A stretch of 64,000 nucleotides of DNA from Marinifilum sp. D737 (GCF_026672275.1 NZ_JANQCD010000004.1:62001-126000); one strand, 5' to 3'. Positions 42,972 to 52,215 are shown, numbered from the stretch's first letter. Notes: generated by a model from the sequence alone, not told the origin. A program made the numbers and translations.

Positions 42972-43937
42972 ATGAAGATCAAACGAATTTTAACCGTTGG
43001 AGTCATTTTTTTGATGATTTGCATTGTGAATACAAAGGCAAATAATCAAAATTATTCTCCTGAAATTATCAAAGCTGTTCTTGATGAAACTCAAGAGCTT
43101 TGCTCAAATGATAATGGATTGCTATGGGGACATAGTTTGGATGTTCCAATTCTCTTTGTTGATGAAGAAAATGAAATCGTGTACTCAAATAAGAATAGCT
43201 CTAAACTAAACCTGGAAGAAAAAAATAACATTTACATAGGGAAACTTCCTGATTTTATAAGAGTGAAAAAAGGACCACAAAAAATTGACAAACGCAATTG
43301 GGCTGTTATACCTCTACCTTTGCCTGAAAACAAAATTGAACAACAGTGTGTTATTTTGCATGAGGCATTCCATTGTTTACAACCACAAATAGACCTAAAA
43401 CCTTTGCCATATAACAACAGTCATATGGAAGAGATGGAAGCAAGAGTATGGTTAAAACTTGAGTGGAAAGCCCTGGATTTTGCATTGCATAGTGAAGGAG
43501 AAGACCGAAAACAAGCAATCATTGATGCAATTTGCTTTAGAAAGTATCGTAGGGCCTTATATTCTGATTGCGATGGATGTGAAAATCGCTTTGAAATTCA
43601 TGAAGGTATGGCCGAATATACTGCTCAAAAAATATGTAGATCGAAACCAGAACTTAAATCATTTTTGCAATCAAAGCTTGAATGTTTGTGGGAAAACAAA
43701 TCGTACGCTGATTGTTTTGCTTATTTCACCGGGCCTGTTTATGCCTATTTATTGGATGAAACCGAAATTAACTGGAGAAACCAATTAGGATCCAAAGACG
43801 ATATTGCCATATTGGTACAAACAGCTTATAACATTTCGTTACCTTTTGATGTTTACATGGAGGCGGAAGAAAGATCTGTTTTGTATAGTGGAGCAAAAAT
43901 TATGGGAGAAGAACTGGATAGAGAAATTTCATTATAA
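42972..43937 (+). CDS. Putative secreted HExxH metallopeptidase-like protein
   Basis: A signal peptide (to about NTKA, residue 23) leads into a protein of 321 residues with HEAFH at 130-134, the zinc-peptidase motif, and a second conserved-looking segment FEIHEGMAEYTAQ about 75 residues later that could give the third ligand (gluzincin type). The family is unknown to me. Two paired cysteines (DCDGCENR) are nearby. It probably acts in the periplasm. A terminator follows. Confidence 0.72.
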   Translation: MKIKRILTVGVIFLMICIVNTKANNQNYSPEIIKAVLDETQELCSNDNGLLWGHSLDVPILFVDEENEIVYSNKNSSKLNLEEKNNIYIGKLPDFIRVKKGPQKIDKRNWAVIPLPLPENKIEQQCVILHEAFHCLQPQIDLKPLPYNNSHMEEMEARVWLKLEWKALDFALHSEGEDRKQAIIDAICFRKYRRALYSDCDGCENRFEIHEGMAEYTAQKICRSKPELKSFLQSKLECLWENKSYADCFAYFTGPVYAYLLDETEINWRNQLGSKDDIAILVQTAYNISLPFDVYMEAEERSVLYSGAKIMGEELDREISL

Positions 43938-43970
43938 GCCTTTTGCTTGTCTGAAATTAATTAGTTAATC

Positions 43971-43997
43971 AAAGGATTGCCTGTGGCAATCCTTTTT
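43971..43997 (+). terminator. Intrinsic terminator of the HExxH gene
   Basis: AAAGGATTGCC (43971-43981) and GGCAATCCTTT (43985-43995) form a perfect 11-bp stem with a 3-base loop, then T residues. Confidence 0.88.
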
Positions 43998-44050
43998 GTT
44001 TACATTACAATTTTCTTTCCTTAACTTTATATATCAAAAAGCAGAAAATC

Positions 44051-44314
44051 ATGAATATTTTATTGGAACAAGGCTGGAGTGAAATAGATAGTAAGCTGAT
44101 TAAAAATTACGTGTTATCTGATTTTACCCATGCCATTAAATTTATCAATCTTATTGCCGAAGATGCCGAAAAAGTTGATCATCATCCTGACATTAAACTG
44201 TATAAATACAAAAATGTCAGAGTAACATTAACAACTCACTCCAAACGAAGAATCACCGAGAAAGACATTTCGTTAGCCAAGCAGATTGATAAGATATTTG
44301 ATTCAATTAATTAA
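44051..44314 (+). CDS. 4a-hydroxytetrahydrobiopterin dehydratase
   Basis: The 87-residue protein has the PCD signature VDHHPDIKLYKYKNVRVTLTTH and ends ITEKDISLAKQID. The enzyme regenerates the pterin cofactor of aromatic amino acid hydroxylases. Its place next to pheA fits a link with phenylalanine metabolism, though no hydroxylase gene is in the window. It is convergent with pheA and separated by only 2 bases. Confidence 0.93.
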   Translation: MNILLEQGWSEIDSKLIKNYVLSDFTHAIKFINLIAEDAEKVDHHPDIKLYKYKNVRVTLTTHSKRRITEKDISLAKQIDKIFDSIN

Positions 44315-44316
44315 CT

Positions 44317-45156
44317 TTATCGAATTTCAATGCCCTTATTGTATGTCCCTAAAATTTGCATTCCTCTAACCTTTTGAGAAATCATATTCATTGCATTTTT
44401 AAATTGCATTGGAGCTTTAAATTCCAAATCGACATGAAAGAAATATTGCCAATTCTCACCAGGAATTGGATGAGATTGGATTTTAGAAAGGTTTATACCC
44501 TCTTGAGCAAAACAATCTAAAATATACGATAAACTACCAGGTTCATGATTTGTACTAAAGTATAGCGAAGCCTTTGTAAATCCACCATTAACACCAACAT
44601 CTTTTTGTCTTTTCAGCAAGAAAAATCGAGTTTGATTATTCTTGATACTTTCAATTGCCTCCTCCAAAATCTCTAAATCGTAGAGCTTAGCAGGTAAATC
44701 ACCAGCAATTGCACCTACACCATGTAGTTCATTATCACGAATATTTTTAGCACTTAATGCTGTATCTTCCATCTCTACCAATCTGATATGTGGATATTGA
44801 CGAAAAAATGCCCTACACTGATTGATAGCCATTGGATGAGAATGAACCTCTTTTAAATCTTCAATTTTCTGTCCCGGCAATGCCATCAAGTTTTGCTTAA
44901 CTCGTAAAAAGATCTCTCCTTCCACAACAAGACCTGAATCTTGTAACAAGCCATAATTTTGTAAAATACTTCCAGCAATTGAATTCTCAATGGCCATTAT
45001 TCCTGCATCGCAAACACTTTCATCATTAACAAGGTCAACAAGCTTGGCAAAATTTTCAGCTGGAATAATTTCTACATCCTCACCATAATATGCATTTGCC
45101 GCGATGTGATGGAAACAACCTTCCACTCCTTGAATAACAATTCTTCTCTTGTCCAT
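44317..45156 (-). CDS. pheA: Prephenate dehydratase
   Basis: PheA converts prephenate to phenylpyruvate, the committed step to phenylalanine. The 279 residues form a stand-alone prephenate dehydratase (no chorismate mutase part). The catalytic TRF motif is at 176-178 (NNQTRFFLL). The C-terminal ACT domain (about 190-279) carries EPGSLSYIL and QSHP in place of the ESRP motif that binds Phe. The gene is preceded by a leader with two Phe-rich ORFs and two terminators, so it should be controlled by phenylalanine supply through attenuation. Confidence 0.94.
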   Translation of the reverse strand: MDKRRIVIQGVEGCFHHIAANAYYGEDVEIIPAENFAKLVDLVNDESVCDAGIMAIENSIAGSILQNYGLLQDSGLVVEGEIFLRVKQNLMALPGQKIEDLKEVHSHPMAINQCRAFFRQYPHIRLVEMEDTALSAKNIRDNELHGVGAIAGDLPAKLYDLEILEEAIESIKNNQTRFFLLKRQKDVGVNGGFTKASLYFSTNHEPGSLSYILDCFAQEGINLSKIQSHPIPGENWQYFFHVDLEFKAPMQFKNAMNMISQKVRGMQILGTYNKGIEIR

Positions 45157-45184
45157 TTTGTTTTGGTTTTATTAGATTTTTTTC

Positions 45185-45212
45185 AAAAAAAAAGTCCTGA
45201 ATAATCAGGACT
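45185..45212 (-). terminator. Second attenuator terminator upstream of pheA
   Basis: AGTCCTGA (45193-45200) and TCAGGACT (45205-45212) form an 8-bp stem. On the minus strand a run of T follows (plus-strand A 45185-45193). A competing pairing of AGAATCCTG (45244-45252) with CAGGACTCT (45206-45214), 9 bp with one wobble, would prevent it. It lies 29 bases before the pheA start. Confidence 0.85.
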
Positions 45213-45252
45213 CTCTTTTAATGCATTTGTAATTTAAACCATTAGAATCCTG
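45206..45252 (-). promoter_or_regulatory. Antiterminator pairing of the second pheA attenuator
   Basis: Minus-strand CAGGATTCT (45252-45244) and AGAGTCCTG (45214-45206) can pair over nine bases with one G-U. The first half lies in the leader ORF after its Phe codons, so a ribosome stalled on Phe would leave it free, while one reaching the stop codon would cover it. Confidence 0.6.
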
Positions 45253-45314
45253 TCCTTCTCGTCTCCAAAAAAGAAAAAGCTAAAAAAGAAGCTAAAGGAA
45301 AATATGGTTCTCAT
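45234..45314 (-). CDS. Second Phe-rich leader peptide of pheA (26 codons)
   Basis: The ORF reads MRTIFSFSFFFSFFFF and continues GDEKDRILMV. Nine of residues 5-16 are Phe. It begins 8 bases after the T-run of the first terminator and its stop is 22 bases before the second terminator stem. Such a density of one amino acid before a terminator is the hallmark of ribosome-mediated attenuation, as in pheL of enteric bacteria. Confidence 0.8.
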   Translation of the reverse strand: MRTIFSFSFFFSFFFFGDEKDRILMV

Positions 45315-45322
45315 CGTATCGT

Positions 45323-45351
45323 AAAAAAAAAGAGCCTTTCGAAAAAGGCTC
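45323..45351 (-). terminator. First attenuator terminator upstream of pheA
   Basis: On the minus strand GAGCCTTT, tetraloop TTCG, AAAGGCTC is followed by nine T (plus-strand positions 45332-45351 and A-run 45323-45331). It is a very stable intrinsic terminator placed between the two leader ORFs. Confidence 0.88.
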
Positions 45352-45382
45352 AGTTAATATTTTATATCACACAAAACCTCTT
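45343..45382 (-). promoter_or_regulatory. Antiterminator pairing of the first pheA attenuator
   Basis: Minus-strand AAGAGGTTT (45382-45374) can pair with GAGCCTTTT (45351-45343), nine base pairs including three wobbles, destroying the terminator stem. The overlapping TTTTGTGTGA (45376-45367) can instead pair with TCACACAAA in the leader ORF (45424-45416), giving the classical 1:2, 2:3, 3:4 set. Confidence 0.5.
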
Positions 45383-45387
45383 CAGCA

Positions 45388-45435
45388 CTACATGCTAAAA
45401 AAGAAAAAAAATCGATTTGTGTGAACTCTATTCAT
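45388..45435 (-). CDS. First Phe-rich leader peptide of pheA (15 codons)
   Basis: The ORF encodes MNRVHTNRFFFFFSM, with five consecutive Phe codons (45411-45397). It lies about 20 bases after the predicted transcription start and 37 bases before the first terminator stem. A ribosome stalled at the Phe codons would mask TCACACAAA and free the downstream segment for antitermination. Confidence 0.82.
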   Translation of the reverse strand: MNRVHTNRFFFFFSM

Positions 45436-45459
45436 TGTTTGTAAATCATTTGTACAGCT

Positions 45460-45467
45460 CAAAGTTA
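45460..45467 (-). promoter_or_regulatory. -7 promoter element of the pheA leader
   Basis: On the minus strand this is TAACTTTG, identical to the uvrA -7 element. Transcription would begin near 45453-45455, just before the first leader ORF. No -33 TTTG box is seen. Confidence 0.55.
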
Positions 45468-45614
45468 AAAAAATAATTTTAAAATAATGATTTGATATTA
45501 AATCAATTCAATTTCAACAACATAATTTAATGCAATAATAAAGGGTACAACTAAGTTTTCTCGATGTTTTTTAATATCTTTTGAACTGATTTTTATTCTT
45601 TAAGAGAAAACCAC

Positions 45615-47966
45615 ATGAAACAACTCATCCTGCTATCATTTATTTTATTGAATGCAACGTGGATAAATGCTCAAAATACCAAGGAATACTCGGTTGCCAT
45701 TTTGGGTGATGAATATATTCACGAAACAGACTCCATCTTAAATCGGTTGAAAGCTGAAATTAAATCTGTTGTATCTCAGGAAGCTACAATTGTATTTAAG
45801 GAGAAATACTTTTTAATGAACCAACTAAGCCAGAAAATGGCAAAAGAAAATTATCAAACTGTTGTAAACACCGATGATGTTGATTTGATATTATCCTTTG
45901 GTTCTCTTAACAATTTTGTGATTGCTCAAAACAAAACATTTCCGAAACCAGTTATTTTATTTGGTGTTATTAATGATGATTTTATAGAGTTTCCTGAAGG
46001 TCAAAACACATCGCAGGTTAAAAATCTGACCTATATTTTAACTCCTAAATCATACAAAAAAGACTTATCTGAATTTAAGGAAATGTATCCTTACAAGAAA
46101 GTTGGAATAATTTTAGATGAGTATTTAAGCGAAATCTACCCTGTAAAAGAAACATTAGACAAAATTCTTGGCGAGATCAAATCGGAGTACAAACTTATCT
46201 CAATATCATCTGCTGATGAGTTAGACAGCCAGCTTGAAGATATTGATGCTGTATATATTTCCGGAGGCCTATATTTCTCTAAGGAGGAAAGACAAAGAAT
46301 GATTGATATGATTAACAATCGAAACTTGCCATCCTTCACTTCATTAGATGAAGAATTTTCTTCACTAGGAGTACTCCTTAATACACAACCTATAAATGAG
46401 TTAGATCAGTTTTTCAGGAGAATTGCTCTAAACATTGAAGCTGCAGTATTGGGAAATGATTTATCGGATTTGCCAATTTATTTAGACGTTGAAACCAAAC
46501 TTCTTCTAAATATCGAAACCTCATTTAAAATTAATTTCCCACTGAAATACAGCTTTTTAATTAAAACAAATATTATTGGAAATGCCAATAAGCTCTCTTA
46601 TAAAAAGAAGTATTACCTAGATGATTTTGTTTATCAACTTCTGGAAAAGAATTTAAGCTTAAAAGCAAGTAAGTTTGATATTAATTTGGCCCAACAAGAG
46701 GTAAAGTTGGCAAACAGTCAATACCTACCAAATCTTACAAGTTCGGTAACCGGTTCTCATATTGATCCTGATTTAGCCAAGGTTTCAAACGGATCGAATC
46801 CCGAGTTTACCACAAGTGGTAATGTTAATATTGAACAACTTCTATTTTCGGAACAAGCCAGTGGAAATATCAAAATTCAGAAAACACTGGCAGCTGCAAG
46901 CCAAGAGAATTACAATGCCATTGAAAAAGATGCAATATTAGATGCGGGTGTTACTTTTTACAATGCATTAATTGCAAAAGCCAATTACCTAATTAATGAT
47001 GAAAATCTAAGGGTTACCAGAAAGAATTTTGAAATCGCAAAGCAAAATTACTCGGCTGGACAAACTGGGAAAGGAGATGTTCTGCGTTGGAAAAGTGAAT
47101 TGGCACTCGCAACTCAAAATATCGTTAATGCTTACACCAACTTTATTCAAGCAATGCATGCCATCAATCAACTTCTAAATAATCCCATCAACTACAAAAT
47201 TGACATCAAACACTCTTTGGTAGATGAGAATACAGAAGATCAATTTAATTACAAGGGCCTAATCGCACTGATTGATGATCCAATTTTAAGAAGTAAACTG
47301 TTAAAATATTTGGAGACAGTTGCTATTGAAAATGCTCACGAACTGAAATCTTTACAGTTTAATATTGAAGCATCAGAGAGAAGTGCAAAACTATATCAAA
47401 GAAGTAAATTCATTCCAAGCATTGCCTTGCAAGGAGGATACAATTATACCTTTTCAAGAGATGGAAAAGGAAGTACATATCCTACAGGAATTGTAGGTGC
47501 TCCAGATGGATATTACAATGTTGGTGTACAATTAAGTCTGCCTATATTTAATCAAAATCAGAGAAGTTTAAACAGGCAAAAGTCATTAATTCAACAACAG
47601 CAACTAAATATTCAAAAAGAAAATACTGAAACACTTATAAAGAAAAATGTAAATGATATTGTATTTACCATATTGAATCTTTATACCAATATTGAGTTAT
47701 CAAAACTTACCACCAAAACAGCAAAAGAAAGTTTGGAACTTATGCAAATTTCTTACTCGAATGGAGCGATAGGAATTACAAGTTTAATTGATGCACAGCA
47801 AGCATACTTTCAAGCACAGCAACAACAAGCAAGTGCAGGTTACAACTTTTATTTAAGTCTGTTACAAATGGAAAGAGTACTATCCTATTATTTTTTCCTA
47901 AATCCGGATGAAGAAAATCAAACTTTCATTCAAAATCTTCAAACCTATCTTTTAACCAATAATTAA
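45615..47966 (+). CDS. Periplasmic-binding-protein-like domain fused to TolC-type outer membrane efflux protein
   Basis: A signal peptide (to about WINAQ) is followed by residues 25-320 that look like an ABC substrate-binding domain of the TrpX/ABC_sub_bind type (VDLILSFGSLNNFVIAQ, PKPVILFGVINDDF, KKVGIILDEYL, DIDAVYISGGLYFSKEERQRMIDMINNRNLPSFT). Residues 340-775 are a TolC/OEP domain with the paired repeats of long helices (YLDDFVYQLLEKNLSLKASKF, PNLTSSVTGS, GKGDVLRWKSELALA, PSIALQGGYNYTFS). At 783 residues it is far longer than ordinary TolC proteins. It opens an operon with an adaptor and an RND pump. Confidence 0.88.
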   Translation: MKQLILLSFILLNATWINAQNTKEYSVAILGDEYIHETDSILNRLKAEIKSVVSQEATIVFKEKYFLMNQLSQKMAKENYQTVVNTDDVDLILSFGSLNNFVIAQNKTFPKPVILFGVINDDFIEFPEGQNTSQVKNLTYILTPKSYKKDLSEFKEMYPYKKVGIILDEYLSEIYPVKETLDKILGEIKSEYKLISISSADELDSQLEDIDAVYISGGLYFSKEERQRMIDMINNRNLPSFTSLDEEFSSLGVLLNTQPINELDQFFRRIALNIEAAVLGNDLSDLPIYLDVETKLLLNIETSFKINFPLKYSFLIKTNIIGNANKLSYKKKYYLDDFVYQLLEKNLSLKASKFDINLAQQEVKLANSQYLPNLTSSVTGSHIDPDLAKVSNGSNPEFTTSGNVNIEQLLFSEQASGNIKIQKTLAAASQENYNAIEKDAILDAGVTFYNALIAKANYLINDENLRVTRKNFEIAKQNYSAGQTGKGDVLRWKSELALATQNIVNAYTNFIQAMHAINQLLNNPINYKIDIKHSLVDENTEDQFNYKGLIALIDDPILRSKLLKYLETVAIENAHELKSLQFNIEASERSAKLYQRSKFIPSIALQGGYNYTFSRDGKGSTYPTGIVGAPDGYYNVGVQLSLPIFNQNQRSLNRQKSLIQQQQLNIQKENTETLIKKNVNDIVFTILNLYTNIELSKLTTKTAKESLELMQISYSNGAIGITSLIDAQQAYFQAQQQQASAGYNFYLSLLQMERVLSYYFFLNPDEENQTFIQNLQTYLLTNN

Positions 47967-47977
47967 ACCAGTACAAT

Positions 47978-49063
47978 ATGAAACCATTATACATTTTAGC
48001 ATTAAGCTTATTCGTGTTTGCATTTGGATCTTGTGGCAATGGCAACGAAAAGCAAAAACAAGAACGATACCGACCAGTAAAATTTCAAGAGGTAAGTTAC
48101 TCAGGAATAGGACAAGTTAGATCATTTAATGGAACTGCCAGATCTGATAAAGAAATCAACTTAAGTTTTAGAACTTCTGGTATTTTAACTGTTTTAAATA
48201 TTGCCAATGGTCAATCAGTTAAAAAAGGCGATTTATTGGCAAGGATCGATAATTCTGAAGCTCAATTGTCCTTGGAACAATCAATATCAGCTCTTAGCAG
48301 TGCGAAAGCAAACTTAAACACAGCAACTTCAACACTGGATAGAACCAGAACCCTGTTTGAGAAAGGAAGTGCCTCATTAAGCGATTATGAAAATGCAAAA
48401 TCCTCTTACGCTTCGGCTAAAGCAAACTATGAATCCTCGAAACGAAGTGTTGAAATACAACAAAAACAAGTTGGCTATGGAATTATCTACTCTCCTTCCA
48501 ATGGAGTTATTGCGGCTAAAAATGTAGAGAACAATGAGAATGTAAGTGCAGGACAAATTATTGCAATTCTAAACGCTGGTAGTTTTATGGAGGTAAGTCT
48601 TGGTTTACCTGAAAACGTAATCAACAGAGTACTACAAGGAATGGAAGTAACAGCAACATTTCCTGCTCTTCAGGGCAAAGAATATCAAGGAGTAGTAAAC
48701 GAAGTATCTCCTTCGATAAGTGAAGGTTCCGCTACCTATCCGGTAAGAATAAAATTATTAGGCGAAACTTCTGAAGTGAAGTCAGGAATGGCAGCACATA
48801 TCAAATTTAAATTTGCCGAAGCTAATAATGGTGAAAGCTTAATTGTTCCGATTTCAGCAGTGGGTGAAGACAGCAAAGGCAACTTTGTTTTCATTATAGA
48901 AAAAGAAAACGAAAATATTGGTGTAATTAAAAAACAACACTTTAAAGTAGGCGTACTTTCTCCTATTGGATTTGAAGTGAAGAGTGGATTAAAGGCAGGT
49001 CAGATTGTGGCTACTGCTGGCTTACAAACACTACTTGACGGACAGAAAGTTAGTTTAAAATAG
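47978..49063 (+). CDS. RND efflux periplasmic adaptor (membrane fusion) lipoprotein
   Basis: The lipobox FGSC (about residue 19) anchors the 361-residue protein. It has the lipoyl-like halves (RTSGILTVLNIANGQSVKKGDLLARIDNSEA and IYSPSNGVIAAKNVENNENVSAGQII), a helical hairpin between them, and a beta-barrel domain. It bridges the inner-membrane pump and the outer-membrane channel. It lies 11 bases after the TolC-fusion gene and 24 before the pump gene. Confidence 0.93.
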   Translation: MKPLYILALSLFVFAFGSCGNGNEKQKQERYRPVKFQEVSYSGIGQVRSFNGTARSDKEINLSFRTSGILTVLNIANGQSVKKGDLLARIDNSEAQLSLEQSISALSSAKANLNTATSTLDRTRTLFEKGSASLSDYENAKSSYASAKANYESSKRSVEIQQKQVGYGIIYSPSNGVIAAKNVENNENVSAGQIIAILNAGSFMEVSLGLPENVINRVLQGMEVTATFPALQGKEYQGVVNEVSPSISEGSATYPVRIKLLGETSEVKSGMAAHIKFKFAEANNGESLIVPISAVGEDSKGNFVFIIEKENENIGVIKKQHFKVGVLSPIGFEVKSGLKAGQIVATAGLQTLLDGQKVSLK

Positions 49064-49087
49064 TATTCACCTCCAAACAAAGCAATT

Positions 49088-52000
49088 ATGAACCTTACAA
49101 AATTTGCTATTGAAAAAAGCCGAATAACCTTTACTCTGCTTGCCGTGGTGGTGATTTTAGGCTTGGCATTATACGAAACACTACCCAGAGATAGTATGCC
49201 ACCATACACCGTTAGAGTAGCTACCGTTGTTTCCTCATTCCCTGGAGCCGGACCAGAAAGAGTTGAACTTTTGGTTACCGACAAGATAGAAAAGAAAGCG
49301 CAAGAAATTCCTGAAGTAAAAGAAATTAATAGTACATCCAGAACTGGTTTATCCGTAGTAACAGTAAAGCTTAAAGACGAAGTTGCTCCTGAAGAACTTC
49401 AGGCAATTTGGGATAAGCTCAGAAGAAAAATAAATAGTCTTAGAGATCTGCCTCAAAATGTAAAACCAAACCTTAATGATGATGATGTTGGTGTGGTGTA
49501 TGGAATTATGGTTGGATTAATAAGTGATGGCTATTCTTATGTAGAAATGAAAGAAGCAGCCGATAAACTAAAAGATGCTCTAATTAAACTCGAGGACGCA
49601 GCTAAAGTTGAACTTGGAGGTGTGCAAGATGAAAGAGTTTTTATTGAGTTTGACGAATCACAATTGAAAGAATATGGATTAAGCTCATCTAAGCTTCAAA
49701 GTATAATTGCATCTACCAATATTTTAGATTCAGGTGGAGAAGTTAATCTTGAATCGGAAAGAATAGTTCTTGAACCAACGGGCAACTATGAATCATTGGA
49801 AAGTATTGAGAATACATTAATTCCAATAGGGGATGGAAGTCAAGTGGTTCAATTAAGAGACATAACCAGCATTCGCAAAGCATATGTTGAACCTGCCAGC
49901 ACCATTGTTCATGTAAATGGCAAACCAGCAATTTCACTTTCTATCTCCTTAATGGATGGCGCTAATATTATTAAGCTGGGTGAAGATGTAGATAAAGTTT
50001 TGGCTGAATGGAATGAACAATTACCAATTGGTTTAAATATACAACGCTTAACTTCTCTAGACCACTATGTTGATAAAAGTATAGATAATTTTATTGGCAA
50101 TTTGGTTCAGTCTATCGTGATTGTATTGGTGGTAATGCTAATCTTCCTGGGATTGAGAACGGGTTTGATTATTTCCAGTTTGATTCCTATTGTAACCATC
50201 ATGACCCTAATGTTAATGGGACTTATAAACATGGGACTAAATCAAGTTACATTAGCTGCATTAATCATGGCACTGGGAATGATGGTTGACAATGCCATTG
50301 TAGTTTCCGAATCGATAATGGTTAAAATGGAGAAAGGAATGACCGTAAAAGATGCTGCTGTTTCATCTTGTTCCGAGCTAATAGTCCCTTTATTAATCTC
50401 AACCTTAACCACTTCGGTTGCATTCCTATCGTTCTATTTGGCAGAATCAACCATGGGTGATATTGTTGGACCAATTTTCGTGGTTATCACATTGGCCTTG
50501 GTATCTTCATGGATCATTTCTCTTACCATCATCACCATGTTGTGTTTTTACTTCCTAAAAGTGAAACCAAAAGAAGAAGCTAAACCGAACTTCATGGATC
50601 GTATTTTTGATGCATTAAAAGTATATTACAAATCCATCATCTTATCCGCTTTAAATCACAAAGGCATTGTTATTGGAGGAATAGTTCTACTATTCTTTTT
50701 ATCCTTAAAAGGATTTAGTTTGGTGCCATTCATTTTCTTCCCGGATAGTGATAGAAACATGATTACCGTTGACATTAATCTGCCTTTGGGAACAAAAATA
50801 GAACAAACTGAAAAGGTGGTAAAAGAGATTGAAAAACACATTGCTGAAGAATTAAAGGTAAATACTGAGAGAGAAAAGGGAATCATTGACTGGTCTTCCT
50901 TTATTGGACAAGGACCGGAATCTTATGACTTGGGATATTCGCAGGATGAAGCAAACTCGAGCTATGCTCACATTCTCGTAAATACAAGCTCCTTCGAAGA
51001 AAATGCAGAAATGATTCGTCGATTGGATGAATTCAGCTTTAAACATTTCGCTAATGCAGATATTAAGGTTTCAGCATTAGGTTCGGGAGGTAGCGGAACC
51101 CCAATTGAGATTAAGGTAAAAGGAGATAATCCAGATATTTTAGCTGACCTATCGGAGAAGATAAAATCAAAATTATCGCAAGTACAAGGAACCAAAAACG
51201 TTAAGGATGACTGGGGGCCAAAAACCAAAAAATTTGTGATTAATATCAATCAGAACAATGCACAAATTGCAGGCATTACCAATCAGGATATCGCTACATC
51301 ATTAAAAACAGTACTGGATGGATTTCAAACAGGCGAATATCGCGAGAATGATAAAAATATTCCGATACTATTAAGAGGTTTCGCAAGCCAAAATCAAAGC
51401 TATGAAAAGATCGAGACCATGAATGTCTTCTCTCAAAGCTCAGGAAGAAGCGTTCCTCTTTCTCAAGTGGCCAGCATTATCCCTCAATGGCAATACGCAA
51501 AAATTAAACGCCTTGATTTGATTCGAAGCATTAATGTTTCGAGCGAAATCACAGAAGATGGGAATGCTTCTGAAATTATGAATGAAGTGCTACCCTGGTT
51601 GGATGAAGATGTGAAAAGTTGGCCTACTGGATACGATTACGAACTTGGTGGTGATAGTAAAAATACTGCTGAAAATATGGGTGCGGTAATCGCATACCTG
51701 CCATTATCTGCATTTCTAATTCTGCTATTGCTGGTCATTCAATTCAATTCGTTTAGAAAAACAGCAATGGTGGTAAGTACCATTCCATTGGGAGTTATTG
51801 GGGTAGTAATTGGATTAATTGCACTTCGCTCCTATTTTGGTTTTATGGCTTTCCTGGGTGTAATATCACTTGCCGGTATTGTAATTAACAATGCCATTGT
51901 ATTGATTGACCGGATTGAAATTGAACTCTCCGAATTGAAACGAACACCACAAGATGCAGTAATTGCAGCTTGCCTGCAAAGGTTCAGACCAATTCTGTTG

Positions 52001-52201
52001 ACCACATTTACAACTTCCTTAGGATTAATTCCATTGTACCTGGGCGGAGGTTTAATGTGGGAACCAATGGCAGCTTCTATTATGATAGGATTACTTTTTG
52101 GCACGGTAATTACCTTAATTTTTATACCTGCACTATATAGTGTATTCTATAAAGTGAATTATAAAGATTATCAATTCGACGAAAAACTCTTACAAGACTA
52201 A
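49088..52201 (+). CDS. RND efflux transporter permease
   Basis: The 1037 residues have the duplicated AcrB-like layout: twelve membrane segments and two large periplasmic loops. The typical N-terminal PRDSMPPYTVRVATVVSSFPGAGPERVE and TM4 segment ALIMALGMMVDNAIVVSESIM, with its intramembrane acidic residue, are present. It is a proton-driven exporter. It is the last gene of the operon and is followed by a terminator. Substrates are unknown. Confidence 0.95.
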   Translation: MNLTKFAIEKSRITFTLLAVVVILGLALYETLPRDSMPPYTVRVATVVSSFPGAGPERVELLVTDKIEKKAQEIPEVKEINSTSRTGLSVVTVKLKDEVAPEELQAIWDKLRRKINSLRDLPQNVKPNLNDDDVGVVYGIMVGLISDGYSYVEMKEAADKLKDALIKLEDAAKVELGGVQDERVFIEFDESQLKEYGLSSSKLQSIIASTNILDSGGEVNLESERIVLEPTGNYESLESIENTLIPIGDGSQVVQLRDITSIRKAYVEPASTIVHVNGKPAISLSISLMDGANIIKLGEDVDKVLAEWNEQLPIGLNIQRLTSLDHYVDKSIDNFIGNLVQSIVIVLVVMLIFLGLRTGLIISSLIPIVTIMTLMLMGLINMGLNQVTLAALIMALGMMVDNAIVVSESIMVKMEKGMTVKDAAVSSCSELIVPLLISTLTTSVAFLSFYLAESTMGDIVGPIFVVITLALVSSWIISLTIITMLCFYFLKVKPKEEAKPNFMDRIFDALKVYYKSIILSALNHKGIVIGGIVLLFFLSLKGFSLVPFIFFPDSDRNMITVDINLPLGTKIEQTEKVVKEIEKHIAEELKVNTEREKGIIDWSSFIGQGPESYDLGYSQDEANSSYAHILVNTSSFEENAEMIRRLDEFSFKHFANADIKVSALGSGGSGTPIEIKVKGDNPDILADLSEKIKSKLSQVQGTKNVKDDWGPKTKKFVININQNNAQIAGITNQDIATSLKTVLDGFQTGEYRENDKNIPILLRGFASQNQSYEKIETMNVFSQSSGRSVPLSQVASIIPQWQYAKIKRLDLIRSINVSSEITEDGNASEIMNEVLPWLDEDVKSWPTGYDYELGGDSKNTAENMGAVIAYLPLSAFLILLLLVIQFNSFRKTAMVVSTIPLGVIGVVIGLIALRSYFGFMAFLGVISLAGIVINNAIVLIDRIEIELSELKRTPQDAVIAACLQRFRPILLTTFTTSLGLIPLYLGGGLMWEPMAASIMIGLLFGTVITLIFIPALYSVFYKVNYKDYQFDEKLLQD

Positions 52202-52215
52202 AACAAATAAAATTC

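Noticed and set aside
49000-51249. Several minus-strand ORFs inside the RND operon
   Set aside because: All lie opposite well-supported adaptor and pump genes and have no recognisable features.
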